Source: G965227875 sp965227875 (GTDB taxonomy: Bacteria; Pseudomonadota; Alphaproteobacteria; Rhizobiales; JAJFHC01). From it: a DNA stretch of 64,000 nt. Where the stretch lies: the NCBI GenBank assembly GCA_965227875.1, contig OZ245783.1, positions 1,426,001 through 1,490,000 of the forward strand. Direction: 5' to 3'. Positions 17,104 through 26,356 of the stretch are shown piece after piece. How positions within the stretch are numbered: position 1 is the first letter of the stretch; each line of letters begins with the position of its first letter. A program made the translations under genes and the position numbers. Under the pieces are notes generated by a model. That model ran no database searches, was not told where the DNA came from, and saw nothing but the letters and a program-made list of their open reading frames with translations.

Positions 17104-17466
17104 TCAGCGGATGCGATGGCGGTTGATGATCCGTGCGTTGCGGGCGTTCACGCGCAGGCGGAAGAGCTTGCCGCGTTTGGCGCAGGTCACACGGTAGGCG
17201 TGGTGGCGCAGGCGCATGTTGCGGCAGCCGTGGTAGCCGCGGTGACGCAGGGACCGGCGAACCGCGCGGCGCGGCAGGATGTGGCGGCGCGGCGCGTAAT
17301 AGGGCCGATGGGCGTGGTACGGGCGGTAATGCGGACGGTAGTGGGGGGCGTGATATCCGCCGACGCCGATGTGGATGCTGACGCTGGACTTGGCCTGGGC
17401 GCCGGTCATGGTGGCACCGAAAAGGGCGGCTGCGATGGCGAGAGCTGCGATGAGCGACTTGTACAT
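17104..17466 (-). CDS. Small secreted His/Arg/Tyr-rich protein
   Basis: A 120-residue protein with a signal peptide (MYKSLIAALAIAAALFGATM, then TGAQAKS). After a short SVSIHIGVGG strand comes a His/Tyr/Pro-rich stretch (HAPHYRPHYRPYHAHRPYY) and then a basic part with many Arg residues and two or three cysteines (YHGCRNMRLR, RVTCAKRG). The start is supported by AAGGAGA a few bases upstream. Similar low-complexity exported proteins are common in alphaproteobacteria and are usually annotated as hypothetical; metal or surface binding by the His-rich segment is a guess. It is divergent from the acyl-CoA synthetase gene. Confidence 0.8.
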   Translation of the reverse strand: MYKSLIAALAIAAALFGATMTGAQAKSSVSIHIGVGGYHAPHYRPHYRPYHAHRPYYAPRRHILPRRAVRRSLRHRGYHGCRNMRLRHHAYRVTCAKRGKLFRLRVNARNARIINRHRIR

Positions 17467-17605
17467 TTTCAGTCTCCTTGACCTGAGGGACGATCTGTAT
17501 TGCGATCCGAACGACACGAGAATTGCAGGGCGTGCCTGAGCCGAACCTGAAAGGCGCGTTAATCCAGCATTCATCAGGGCGGAACAGGGCAGGAAGGGGC
17601 GGGAC

Positions 17606-19240
17606 ATGGATGCTGGCGTGGCGAGACTTCTCGATCCCGGTGCGGATTACGGCACTTTGCGGCAGGAATTCTCGTGGTCGCTGCCCGGGCGGTTCAACAT
17701 CGCCCATGCGGTGTGCGGCAAGTGGGCGAACGAGCCCGACAAGGTGGCGATCATCTACAAGCCGTCTGAAGGGCCCGCCCGCGAGGTCACCTTCGGCGAA
17801 CTCGAGACCGCCTCGAATCGCGTCGCCGGCATGCTGCGGTCGGCGGGCGTCGGGCGCGGCGACAGGGTCGCGCTGCTTCTGACCCAGCGCCCGGAAACCG
17901 TCATCACCCACCTTGCCGTCTACAAGCTCGGCGCGGTCGCCCTGCCGCTCGCCACGCTCTTCGGTGCCGACGCGCTGGATTATCGACTGCGCGACAGCGG
18001 CGCGAAGGTTCTCGTGACGTCGGCGGCCGGCGTGGAGAAAACAGCCGGCATCGCCCCTCAGCCACCCGACCTGGAAACCGTTTTCTGCGTCGACGGCGCG
18101 GTCGGCGATGCCCTCGATTTCCACGCCGAGGCGGATCGCTATCCGTCGAGCTTCGAGCCGGAAAGCACCGCCCCGGACGATCCCGCCCTGATGATCTATA
18201 CATCCGGCACGACCGGTCCGCCCAAGGGCGCGCTTCATGGCCACCGGGTGCTGATCGGTCACCTGCCCTGCACCGAATTCTGCCATGACGGGTTTCCCCG
18301 CCCGGGCGACATTTTCTGGACGCCGTCGGACTGGGCATGGGCGGGCGGACTTCTCAACGTGCTGCTTGTCAGTCTCTATTACGGTGTGCCCGTCGTTGCG
18401 CACACGTTCGAGAAATTCGACGCCGAGGCCGCGTTCGAATTGATGGAAGAGTTTGGCGTCCGCAACATGTTTTTGCCGGCGACCGCGCTCAAGCTGCTGC
18501 GCGCGGTCCCCTCGCCGGGTAGTCGGTTCGACCTGAAACTGCGGACCATCGGCAGCGGCGGGGAAGCGCTCGGCCGCCAGCTTGTCGACTGGGGCCGCCG
18601 GGAGCTTGGCGTCACCATTAACGAGTTCTTCGGCCAGACCGAATGCAATCTCGTCCTCGGGTCGAGCGTGGCCCGCGGCATTTCACGCCCCGGTGCCATC
18701 GGCAAACCGATTCCGGGCCATGACGTCGCGATCGTCGACGCCGAAGGCACGCCTCTGCCGCAGGGCGAGACCGGAACCATCGCCATCCGGCGGCCCGACC
18801 CGGTCATGTTTCTCGAATACTGGAACCGTCCGCAGGCCACGGTCGAGAAATTTGCAGGCGACTGGCTCCTCACCGGCGACCAGGGCTATGTCGACGAGGA
18901 CGGCTATTTCTTCTTCGTCGGCCGCGACGACGATGTCATCACAAGCGCGGGCTACCGCATCGGACCTGGTGAAATAGAGGACTGCCTCATCGGCCACCCG
19001 GCGGTGGCCCTCGCCGCGGCCGTCGGCAAACCGGACCCGGAGCGTACCGAGATCGTGAAGGCGTTCGTGGTCCTCAACAGCGGCTACGAGGCCTCCGACG
19101 CCCTTGCCGACGACATCCGGACCTGGGTGCGCGAACGGCTTTCGGCCCACGAGTATCCTCGCGAAATTGCCTTCGAGACCGCCCTGCCGCTCACGACCAC
19201 CGGCAAGGTGATCCGCCGCCTGCTTCGCGAAAAGGCCTGA
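17606..19240 (+). CDS. AMP-dependent acyl-CoA synthetase (medium-chain/acetyl-CoA synthetase-like)
   Basis: A 544-residue ANL-superfamily ligase that makes an acyl-adenylate from ATP and a carboxylic acid and transfers it to CoA. Motifs: the P-loop-like YTSGTTGPPKGALHGHR, the acyl-pocket region TPSDWAWAGGLLN, the EFFGQTECNLVLG adenine loop, LTGDQGYVDEDGYFFFVGR with the hinge aspartate, and the catalytic lysine in TTTGKVIRRLLR. The tryptophan in SDWAW resembles acetate/propionate- and medium-chain-type enzymes, but the chain length is not decidable. It is 6 bp upstream of the N,N-dimethylformamidase-like gene, so the two are probably co-transcribed. The CoA ligase might activate the acid released by the neighbour's amide hydrolysis; this is inference. 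Confidence 0.9.
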   Translation: MDAGVARLLDPGADYGTLRQEFSWSLPGRFNIAHAVCGKWANEPDKVAIIYKPSEGPAREVTFGELETASNRVAGMLRSAGVGRGDRVALLLTQRPETVITHLAVYKLGAVALPLATLFGADALDYRLRDSGAKVLVTSAAGVEKTAGIAPQPPDLETVFCVDGAVGDALDFHAEADRYPSSFEPESTAPDDPALMIYTSGTTGPPKGALHGHRVLIGHLPCTEFCHDGFPRPGDIFWTPSDWAWAGGLLNVLLVSLYYGVPVVAHTFEKFDAEAAFELMEEFGVRNMFLPATALKLLRAVPSPGSRFDLKLRTIGSGGEALGRQLVDWGRRELGVTINEFFGQTECNLVLGSSVARGISRPGAIGKPIPGHDVAIVDAEGTPLPQGETGTIAIRRPDPVMFLEYWNRPQATVEKFAGDWLLTGDQGYVDEDGYFFFVGRDDDVITSAGYRIGPGEIEDCLIGHPAVALAAAVGKPDPERTEIVKAFVVLNSGYEASDALADDIRTWVRERLSAHEYPREIAFETALPLTTTGKVIRRLLREKA

Positions 19241-19246
19241 TCGGCG

Positions 19247-20896
19247 ATGAGCAACGACGACATCAACACCGGTGCACAGCCGGATGCCGAACCCACCCCG
19301 CGCACGACTCGCAAGGCTCGCCATGTGCTGGACAACTACTATATCGGCCCGGCGCGCAACCCGGAGGTTCTCGAGATTTGGGCCTACACGGACCGGTTCA
19401 GCTATCGTCCCGGCGATACGGTGCACCTGCACGCCAGCACGACCGCGGACACCTGGTCCTTCGAGATCGGCCGCGACGGTCCGGACTACGAACCGGTGAT
19501 GCAGGTCGCCGGCCTGCCGGGCGTCCACAGGGACACGCCCGCCGACTGTTCCGTCAACGGGTGCGGCTGGCCGGTGGCCCATGCGTTCGACATCCCGGCG
19601 GACTGGCGCCCGGGCGGTTACCTCGTCACCCTGACGGGACGACGCGGTGATCGGACGGTTGAGGAACATCACCTTTTCATCGTGCGACCGGCCCGTACTG
19701 CCGATCCCGCCCCGATCCTGCTGCTGTGTGCAACGGGAACCTGGGTGTCCTACAACTGCTGGGGCGGATCGAACGCCTATGAAGGCATCACCGGGCCCGA
19801 CGGCAACCGCTTCTCGCCCGTGCTCTCGACCCAGAGGCCCTGGACCCGGGGGTTCTGCAAACTGCCCCGGGGCGCGCCGCGTTCCCTTCCCGAAAGACCT
19901 CCCGTACCCGGCGACATGGTGCGCTATCCCTACATGGAATGGGCCTACGCCTACGGGTACTCCAAGAAATACGCATCCGCGGGCTGGGCAAGCTACGAAC
20001 GGCATTTCGCGCACTGGGCCGAACGCGCGGGCTATCGCCTCGACTACGCGACGCTGCACGACCTCCACGAGGACCCCGGTATCCTCGACGGCTACCGGTG
20101 CGCGGTCTTCGTCGGTCACGACGAATACTGGAGCGCCGCCATGCGGGACGCCGTCGACGCCTGGGTCGACAAAGGCGGCAGGGCGGCCCGGTTCGCCGGG
20201 AATTTCCTCTGGCAGATCCGCCTCGAGGACGAGGGCCGGAGGCAGGTCTGCTACAAGTATTTCGCCACCGACGAGGATCCCGTCATGGCGTCGGATGACC
20301 GGTCTTCGCTCTCCGGCGCCTGGGAGATCCCGGAGATCGGACGGCCGGGCGCCCTGACCTTCGGCGTCAACGCCATGAAGGGGGTCTATGCGGGCCTCGG
20401 AAATTGTGTGGGACGGGGCAGTGGCGGCTTCACGATCTACCGTCCGGAACATTGGGCGTTCGCCGGCGCGCATATCGGATACGGTGACGTGCTCGGCGCC
20501 GCGTCGCGCATCTACGGCTACGAGGTCGACGGTCTCGATTTCGAGCTCCGGGACGGGCTGCCCGTGCCGACACGGACCGACGGGGCGCCGGAAGGGCTCG
20601 AGATCCTCGGGGTCGGGCTCGGCACCAATCTCGAAGCCGACCACGGCGTCTGGGGAGAAACTCTCTACATCGGCGATGGTGGCGCGGAATGGAAGGCCAT
20701 GGCGCTCTACGGCGAGATCACGCCCGAGATCATGGGCAGCGTGTCGCGCGGCAACGGCATGATCGTCAGTTTCCGGCGCGGCAGGGGCGAGGTCTTCACC
20801 GCCGCCACCTGCGAATGGGTCATGGGGCTGACCCGCGGCGACGTCCAGGTGGAAACCATGACCCGCAACGTGCTCGACAGGTTCAGCGGCGTCTAA
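19247..20896 (+). CDS. N,N-dimethylformamidase large-subunit-like protein
   Basis: A 549-residue protein resembling the C-terminal part of the DMFase large subunit. A beta-sandwich-like region (about residues 30-150: NPEVLEIWAYTDRFSYRPGD) precedes a glutamine-amidotransferase-like domain: LLLCATGTWVSYNCWGGSNA, the VFVGHDEYWSAAMRDAVDAW stretch and WVDKGGRAARFAGNFLWQI. Known DMFase cuts N,N-dimethylformamide to dimethylamine and formate with a mononuclear iron held by Tyr/Tyr/Glu; those ligands could not be placed here. The protein is about 200 residues shorter than the DMFase large subunit and no small subunit is adjacent, so the substrate may be another amide. Stop overlaps the convergent ATP-grasp gene by 4 bp. 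Confidence 0.75.
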   Translation: MSNDDINTGAQPDAEPTPRTTRKARHVLDNYYIGPARNPEVLEIWAYTDRFSYRPGDTVHLHASTTADTWSFEIGRDGPDYEPVMQVAGLPGVHRDTPADCSVNGCGWPVAHAFDIPADWRPGGYLVTLTGRRGDRTVEEHHLFIVRPARTADPAPILLLCATGTWVSYNCWGGSNAYEGITGPDGNRFSPVLSTQRPWTRGFCKLPRGAPRSLPERPPVPGDMVRYPYMEWAYAYGYSKKYASAGWASYERHFAHWAERAGYRLDYATLHDLHEDPGILDGYRCAVFVGHDEYWSAAMRDAVDAWVDKGGRAARFAGNFLWQIRLEDEGRRQVCYKYFATDEDPVMASDDRSSLSGAWEIPEIGRPGALTFGVNAMKGVYAGLGNCVGRGSGGFTIYRPEHWAFAGAHIGYGDVLGAASRIYGYEVDGLDFELRDGLPVPTRTDGAPEGLEILGVGLGTNLEADHGVWGETLYIGDGGAEWKAMALYGEITPEIMGSVSRGNGMIVSFRRGRGEVFTAATCEWVMGLTRGDVQVETMTRNVLDRFSGV

Positions 20897-22170
20897 CCGG
20901 AACCCCGCGTACGCGCCTGCCCCGCGCGCACGTGGAAGGCCAGAAGTTCACCGTAGCGTCCGTTCCCGAGCGGCCAGTTCACTCTCTGCTCGATATCGAT
21001 ATCCGGGCTTGCGTTGCCTTCCACGATCGTCGGCCCGTTGTCGAGAATGCCGATGTCCCAGCCGACGAACGCCACCGGTCCCAGCGCCTCGTGGGCCCGG
21101 CAGGCGAGCGCCACCGCGTCGTGCCACATCGGCATGACGCGCCCCGTGATCCGCGCGCCCGTGACGGGGTGTTCGTCGAGCCGGCCAAGCCGGGCATCCA
21201 CGCCGTCGTCGCCGGCCTGTCCCAGGGTCCCCGTTTCCGGATCGACGGGAACCGCCAGGCCGCCCGCGTGGTAGTTGTCGACAACCTTGGACGTCTCCCG
21301 GGCCACCCGGAAAATGCTGACCATGTGTTCCGGTTCTCCCTTTTCGTTGCGGCAGGTCACCATGCGGATCGTGTTGAGCGCATTGAGCGAGAGATCCTCC
21401 AGGTCCCGGTGGCAGACGCAGTGCTCGAGAACGATCCAGTTCTGTCCATCCATGCGCACGTAGCGCGCCAGCAGGCCATCCCCGTCAAGCCGCTCCCCCG
21501 CCTGGTTGACATAAGCACCGGTCTCGAAACGCCAGAGCTCCGCACCCCTGCCGCCCTTGCCCTTCAGCGGCTTGATGAAGAGATTGCCGTCCGGCAGCCG
21601 GGGTGAATCCGGATCCGGAAATCTCACCCGGCCGTGCTCGATGATGGCGTGGATCGCCGGCGTCGCGATGCCGTTTTCCCGGCACCAGTCGTGAAACCGC
21701 TCCTTGTTGCCGAGGTTGCGCGACTTCGTGAATGCGGCGTTTTCCGTGTAGACCAGCTGGTGCGCCGCATGGGGTTTCACCATCGCGCGGACGATATAGT
21801 CGAAGACGCGGTCGAGGTCGTCTTCCATGTAGATGTCGTACATGTAGTAGTAGAAGGGAAAGACCCCGTCGCGCAGCGCGAGCACGGTCTGTTCGCGCAA
21901 TTGCCGCCACGCGCTTCGACCGGAGCGTTCCCTGACGACCCGTCCGTTGACGACGGTCAGCCTGACCGCCGCGGCGACCGCCAAGACCGGCCAGACCGCA
22001 AGAGCCGCCGCGCGGTGAAACGCCGTGATGCCGTGTCGTCCTTCCGCTGTTTCCCGGCGAAGCTCGCGGCACAGGAAGGACAGCGGCTTGTCGCGGCCGA
22101 CCCTGTCGGCCGGATAGCGATAGACCGGATAGGCCCGGTGAATGAGTTTGTAGAAAAGCGGCAGGTCCAT
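20893..22170 (-). CDS. Sugar-transfer-associated ATP-grasp protein
   Basis: A 425-residue protein (441 if the ATG at 22218 is used). The C-terminal two thirds show the ATP-grasp fold of the sugar-transfer-associated family: ENGIATPAIHAIIEHG before the lid, LFIKPLKGKGGRGAELWRFE with ATP-binding lysines, NWIVLEHCVCHRDLEDLSLN, and GPVAFVGWDIGILDNGPTIV with EGNASPD ending in the metal-binding Glu-Asn. Such proteins ligate an acid to an amine or phosphate to modify exported sugars. It sits downstream of a flippase, GNAT and cupin-like gene on the same strand (208-bp gap after the cupin stop), which fits modification of a surface polysaccharide. MDLPLFYKLIHRAY is a typical N-terminus, so I prefer the shorter start. 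Confidence 0.8.
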   Translation of the reverse strand: MDLPLFYKLIHRAYPVYRYPADRVGRDKPLSFLCRELRRETAEGRHGITAFHRAAALAVWPVLAVAAAVRLTVVNGRVVRERSGRSAWRQLREQTVLALRDGVFPFYYYMYDIYMEDDLDRVFDYIVRAMVKPHAAHQLVYTENAAFTKSRNLGNKERFHDWCRENGIATPAIHAIIEHGRVRFPDPDSPRLPDGNLFIKPLKGKGGRGAELWRFETGAYVNQAGERLDGDGLLARYVRMDGQNWIVLEHCVCHRDLEDLSLNALNTIRMVTCRNEKGEPEHMVSIFRVARETSKVVDNYHAGGLAVPVDPETGTLGQAGDDGVDARLGRLDEHPVTGARITGRVMPMWHDAVALACRAHEALGPVAFVGWDIGILDNGPTIVEGNASPDIDIEQRVNWPLGNGRYGELLAFHVRAGQARTRGSG

Positions 22171-22378
22171 GCGCAACGCAGCGGAACGCCATCTGGCGCC
22201 GGGCCGGCATGAAGGCATGGCGGCGGTCCGCCGACCTCCTCGACACCGGTCACATCAAACGACGCTCGGTCTCCCCTCCAGACACCGCACTGCCCCCAGC
22301 CGGGTCATTATAGGACCGTCGGGCGGTTCCGCCATCGCATTTCCGGCCGCGCGGGGACTTTGCGCAAAGGGGGACCAT

Positions 22379-23302
22379 CTATGCCTCGTAATAGTAGTTC
22401 GCCTTGCGGCCGAACAGCACCTGTCGGATGAAGCGGCGGGTGCGTTCCGATCTGCGCAGGGGATCGAGGACGGCATTGGCCGTGTCGTAGGCCAGGACCT
22501 TGGCATTGTCGTAGGCCGGATGCACGTCTGGCGCGGCCTGCGGCATGCCGATCCGGCGCAGGAACCCGTTCATGAAGCGGATCTTGTTGAGCCTGATGAC
22601 CGTGGGTGTCTTCCAGGTGATCGCCAGCGAGATGCTGTAGCGGTTTCCGGTGCGCACCCAGTGCGGCCACATGTAAGGCAGGAACACCCCGTCGCCCTCG
22701 CGCATGGCGTAGACCTTGGCGCGCTCCTCGTAGCCGTCCTCGTAGTGCTGGTTGCGGTGCTTGGACGGAGAGATCTCCATCGCCTCCTCGCTGACCAGCG
22801 TGCGATCGGAGTTCTCGAACACGTGGAAGAACTTGTCGCCGTGGATCTGCACGAACATGTTGTGCTCCGCGTCGACGTGAAACGGCGTCACCGAATTGGC
22901 CGACGAGATGAAAAGAAAACCGCGGATGTCGTCCATGTCCTCCGGCACGGCACCCGCCTTCGTGGCGGCGTCTCGGACCTCGGCCAGGCACCCCTCGATG
23001 AAACGCCGGTATTCGGGATCCTCCTCCACGTTCTTGATGACCATCCAGGCATTGCACTCCTCGATGCGCCGGATGGTCTCCTCCGCCGTCATGTCGAGCT
23101 TGGGAACCGTTTCGGGATTCTGATTGGGCTTCACCTCGCCCGAGCTGTACTCGATCCGGTCCCGGTCGAGCCGGCGCGCCAGTTCGACGAGCCGGGGAAG
23201 CTGGAAGAGCGGGTGATCGTGGATGTCGTGTCCGATCGGAAAATGCCGCAGCGGAAAATCCGCCTTCATGTGCACACGGTCGAGTCTGAGATACTGGCTC
23301 AT
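22379..23302 (-). CDS. Cupin-like / JmjC-type Fe(II) oxygenase-fold protein
   Basis: A 307-residue protein with the cupin_8/JmjC fold. The metal motif HXD...H is visible as PFHVDAEHNMFVQIHGDK (His and Asp), with a later histidine in PYMWPHWVRTG as the probable third ligand; a Lys/Thr pair for 2-oxoglutarate cannot be proven by eye. Such proteins hydroxylate a peptide, sugar or lipid. The start at MSQYLRLDRVHMKAD is in an ATGA overlap with the upstream acetyltransferase, which fixes it; the longer frame to 23503 is a shadow. Translationally coupled to the GNAT gene and the flippase before it, it probably modifies the same surface product. The substrate is unknown. Confidence 0.75.
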   Translation of the reverse strand: MSQYLRLDRVHMKADFPLRHFPIGHDIHDHPLFQLPRLVELARRLDRDRIEYSSGEVKPNQNPETVPKLDMTAEETIRRIEECNAWMVIKNVEEDPEYRRFIEGCLAEVRDAATKAGAVPEDMDDIRGFLFISSANSVTPFHVDAEHNMFVQIHGDKFFHVFENSDRTLVSEEAMEISPSKHRNQHYEDGYEERAKVYAMREGDGVFLPYMWPHWVRTGNRYSISLAITWKTPTVIRLNKIRFMNGFLRRIGMPQAAPDVHPAYDNAKVLAYDTANAVLDPLRRSERTRRFIRQVLFGRKANYYYEA

Positions 23303-24474
23303 GCTGCAATTCCTTTCCTGAAGGAGCGGTAGATCTGCACCGCGCTGCCGCGCATGGTGCGCCGGGCCGATTCGAGCCGGCAGATGAATTCGAAGGGAAC
23401 CGTCATGGAACGGCCCGAGATCAGAAGGTCCGAAACCGCGAAGCGGTCGCGCCAGACCCGGTCGATCATGGGGTGATCCGGCAAGGCGCAGGAGTCGACC
23501 CATGCGATCGTGGGGTCGCCGAGAAGGTCTTCGGTCACGTCGTGGATCAGGAGCACGCCGGGCGAATGGCGCGCCAGGGCTTCGTCATGGGCGATCTTGA
23601 GGAGCCAGGCCCGGCCGCCCCGGCGTATCGCGAACGTCATGGCAACGGGCCGGCCGCCTTGGGCGAGCTTCCAGAACAGCAGGTTCCCGCCGCGCGCCTC
23701 GGCGGCGAGCGCTTCGGGCAGGAAACGGTCGAGACCGTCGACCCGCGCGATGGCCGTTCCGCGCCGGCCCTTCCAGCCGGCGTCTTCCAGGGCCATGAAA
23801 TCGGTACACCAGTCCACGGCCTCCTCCGGCGAGCACCCGCGACCGAGCGTCGAAAAGACGACCTCGCCGCCATCGGACAGGCGGTTGCGCTGCCTGCGCA
23901 ATTCCTTGCGCTTCTTGGCCGGCACCGCCGACCGGAGATAGGCGTCCGCCGTCTCCCCGCCCTCGAGGACCGCCCGCCGGTGATGGTCGAAATGGCGGTA
24001 GGCGCGACCGGTGCCCACGAGATACTGCTCGAGCGCCGCGAAGAACTCGCCCTGTGCCGGGCATTTCTCGAGCAGCAGCGTCGCGTTGCCATCGGTCTCG
24101 TCGTCCATCCAGCGGATCAGGCCGTCGAACGCAGCATGGGCGTACTCCCTGTGGACCAGCGGCAGGCCCATGAAACAGAAGTCGTGATGCCAGGGGAGGA
24201 ACACGGGCGCCGGCACGAGCCAGCGGCCGTGATGCCTCGTGAAGGGACAGAGCCCGATCAGGCGCCGGTCGCCACCCGGACCCTGCGTCCAGACAAGCAC
24301 GAGTTCCAGCCGCGCTGCGTCTTGCCCGAAATTCGCGGTTGCCACGGCCATCAGGTCCGCGCCGAAGACCGGGCTGCCGTGCAGCGCTTCGGCCTCGAGG
24401 TCGCGCCAGGCCGTTCCGTGGGCCGCCAGTGCGGTCGCGGGGTCGCATCGTTGCGTGGTCACCGACAGGCTCAT
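23299..24474 (-). CDS. GNAT-family acetyltransferase of the BioF2/CelD type
   Basis: A 391-residue protein of the PF13480-type GNAT fold seen in polysaccharide clusters. Family signs include the N-terminal WRDLEAEALHGSPVFGADLM motif, LIGLCPFTRHHGR followed by a long central helix-rich segment (VPAKKRKELRRQRNRL), ALAAEARGGNLLFWKLAQG and the acetyl-CoA-type strand VAMTFAIRRGGRAWLLKIAH. The reading frame is open as far as 25920, but the true start is at 24474 because it overlaps the flippase stop in an ATGA junction. Members acylate sugars or peptides in cellulose, exopolysaccharide and capsule synthesis. It is coupled on both sides (flippase before, cupin after). Confidence 0.82.
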   Translation of the reverse strand: MSLSVTTQRCDPATALAAHGTAWRDLEAEALHGSPVFGADLMAVATANFGQDAARLELVLVWTQGPGGDRRLIGLCPFTRHHGRWLVPAPVFLPWHHDFCFMGLPLVHREYAHAAFDGLIRWMDDETDGNATLLLEKCPAQGEFFAALEQYLVGTGRAYRHFDHHRRAVLEGGETADAYLRSAVPAKKRKELRRQRNRLSDGGEVVFSTLGRGCSPEEAVDWCTDFMALEDAGWKGRRGTAIARVDGLDRFLPEALAAEARGGNLLFWKLAQGGRPVAMTFAIRRGGRAWLLKIAHDEALARHSPGVLLIHDVTEDLLGDPTIAWVDSCALPDHPMIDRVWRDRFAVSDLLISGRSMTVPFEFICRLESARRTMRGSAVQIYRSFRKGIAA

Positions 24475-25880
24475 GGTCTCCTCGCCCCGGTTTCCGCAAC
24501 GCGCCGCGGCACGATGAAGGCGTGCACCCCGACGCGGATCCGCGCGGCCGCATACTGGAGGCCGGCCACCAGGACCATCGACACCGTCGTCGCGATGGCC
24601 GCACCGGCGAGCCCGAATACGGGGATCAGCAGCAGGTTGAGTCCGATATTGACCGCCACCGCGCCGAACAGCACGCCCGCCACCAGGTTCTGGTGGCCCA
24701 GCATGTTCATCATGGACTCGACGGGACCGGTGGAAGCCCGGGCCAGCAGGCCGACGACAAGGATGAACATGAGCCCGTAGCCGGCGGTGAAATCGGGTCC
24801 GAAGAGCCAAAGCAGCGGCCAGCCGACGGCCAGGATGCCGCCTGCGGCCGCGAGCGAGGGCCAGAAGGTCCAGCGGATCGAACGCGCCATGAGTTCGTCG
24901 AATTCCGCCGTCTTGCCCGCCGCCTTGTACTCGGAGAACTTCGGCGCGCAGGACGCCGTCACGGCAAAATAGACGAAGGCGATCAGTCCCGTCGTCTTCA
25001 CCACCGCGTAGTAGATGGCGATCTCGCTCGGCCCGACGAACAGGGTCAGCAGCATGATGTCCGCGTGGGCCATGATCAGGTAGAAACCGTCCATCAGGAC
25101 GATCGGCAGCGAGACCCCGGTCCAGTGTCCGAGCCTGTAGCGCGCCGCGCCAGGGGGCACGTCGCGCCGCATGCGAAGGTGAACCATGGCCACCTGCGCG
25201 GCGCCGACCAGCCAGGTGGCGGCGATCGCCGATATCGCCGCCGTCGCGGCCGTGGCGGGAAAGCCCAGAGCGATGGCGAGCGCCATGAAGGCGAGGATGA
25301 GCACCGGGCGCACGATATAGGGCGGCCCGAGCGCCAGATCGATCCAAGACCGCGAACGGGCCAGCCCGTCGGACGTGTCCGACATGGCGAACATCGGCAG
25401 GCAGGCAAAGGCAAGGACGAACGGCAGCACGTAGAACGGTTGGACCCCGTCGCCGAGCCATATCACGGTGGCCGCCCCCGCCGCCGCGGTGAAGGTGCCG
25501 AGCACGAACGCGACGGCGTAGCCCGTACGCACGAACCCCCGGACCAGCGCCCACTCGCGCGTTTCGAGATACTCCGGCACGAAACGCAGGACGGACGTGT
25601 TGAATCCGGCCGTGACGATGGACCCGAGAATGATCACCCAGACCCACACATAGGCGAAGATGCCGAATTCGAACGTGCCCATCCAGCGGGCGAGAAGGAT
25701 CTGGCTCAGATAGGCGATGCCCGCGCTCGCGACCCTGATGGCGAAGGCGAACAGCGCACCGCGTCCGACGCCGGCATGATCGCCCGATCCGTCCAGCACA
25801 CGCTGCACGAGATCGTCGATTCTTGCCCGGACGCTTCGGGCGCGATCCTGCCCGATGGACACAAAACTCATGGACGCCAC
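24471..25880 (-). CDS. Wzx/MOP-type polysaccharide flippase
   Basis: A 469-residue membrane protein with about 12-14 hydrophobic segments (for example GALFAFAIRVASAGIAYLSQ, WVWVIILGSIVTAGFN, AFVYFAVTASCAPKFSEY, GYGLMFILVVGLL, NIGLNLLLIPVFGLAGAAIA). This is the MATE/Wzx layout of polysaccharide translocases that move lipid-linked repeat units across the inner membrane. A long basic cytoplasmic loop lies near HLRMRRDVPPGAARYRLGHW. Two start ATGs (25880, 25871) are possible. It heads the minus-strand cluster flippase-GNAT-cupin-ATP-grasp. No polymerase or glycosyltransferase is nearby, so the repeat unit may be made elsewhere; a WcaJ-type initiating enzyme is encoded at 54.0 kb. Confidence 0.88.
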   Translation of the reverse strand: MASMSFVSIGQDRARSVRARIDDLVQRVLDGSGDHAGVGRGALFAFAIRVASAGIAYLSQILLARWMGTFEFGIFAYVWVWVIILGSIVTAGFNTSVLRFVPEYLETREWALVRGFVRTGYAVAFVLGTFTAAAGAATVIWLGDGVQPFYVLPFVLAFACLPMFAMSDTSDGLARSRSWIDLALGPPYIVRPVLILAFMALAIALGFPATAATAAISAIAATWLVGAAQVAMVHLRMRRDVPPGAARYRLGHWTGVSLPIVLMDGFYLIMAHADIMLLTLFVGPSEIAIYYAVVKTTGLIAFVYFAVTASCAPKFSEYKAAGKTAEFDELMARSIRWTFWPSLAAAGGILAVGWPLLWLFGPDFTAGYGLMFILVVGLLARASTGPVESMMNMLGHQNLVAGVLFGAVAVNIGLNLLLIPVFGLAGAAIATTVSMVLVAGLQYAAARIRVGVHAFIVPRRVAETGARRP

Positions 25881-26036
25881 TCACCTGTCGCCGGAACGCC
25901 CCGGCGCTTTTCGGCCGCACAGAGATACGTGTGCCGCCTTGCCTCGATACTGAAAAGGCAGGTCCGGTATACCATCAATGTTTTAAGAATCCGTTCGCCC
26001 GGCACCCGGCAAATGGCGGAAAACAGCGATCCGCGG

Positions 26037-26279
26037 TCAGTGCAGCGCCGGATGCGCCTCGATGCGATGGCCGTTCAGAAGGTCCTCCGCAACCGCCCGG
26101 ACGGCCTGCCAGGCCCACGCCCGCCGGGGGTCTCCCAGGTGGCGCTGCTCGGCGACGAAGTAGTCCGCGACCGACAGGGCCTCGGGACCGTGCCGGCCGA
26201 CGAGTTGTCCCGCCATCTGACAGATTTCGTGCGCCTGCGCTGCGGTCATTCGCGGCTGAACTGTTTCATTTCTGGACAT
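26037..26279 (-). CDS. Small hypothetical protein (80 aa)
   Basis: An 80-residue protein at the end of the formate dehydrogenase/molybdenum block. It is helical, with HEICQMAGQLVGRHGPEALS and AWAWQAVRAVAEDLLNGHRI, and has a single cysteine. Its start is preceded by GAGG eight bases upstream. I compared it with the small delta subunit (FdsD) of NAD-formate dehydrogenases, which is of similar length, but the typical FWDPRMR end is absent, so I do not call it that. It may be co-transcribed with the DUF924 gene 77 bp upstream. Function unknown. Confidence 0.6.
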   Translation of the reverse strand: MSRNETVQPRMTAAQAHEICQMAGQLVGRHGPEALSVADYFVAEQRHLGDPRRAWAWQAVRAVAEDLLNGHRIEAHPALH

Positions 26280-26356
26280 CTCGTGGCCTCGTCCGGTGGT
26301 TTTCCGTGTGATTGCAGGCCACGATGCAAGTCACGTACCGGTCGGGAGCCCCCTGT

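Noticed and set aside
26037..26279. 80-residue gene considered as formate dehydrogenase delta subunit
   Set aside because: The family's characteristic FWDPRMR-like end is absent and the gene is at the far end of the block; left as hypothetical.
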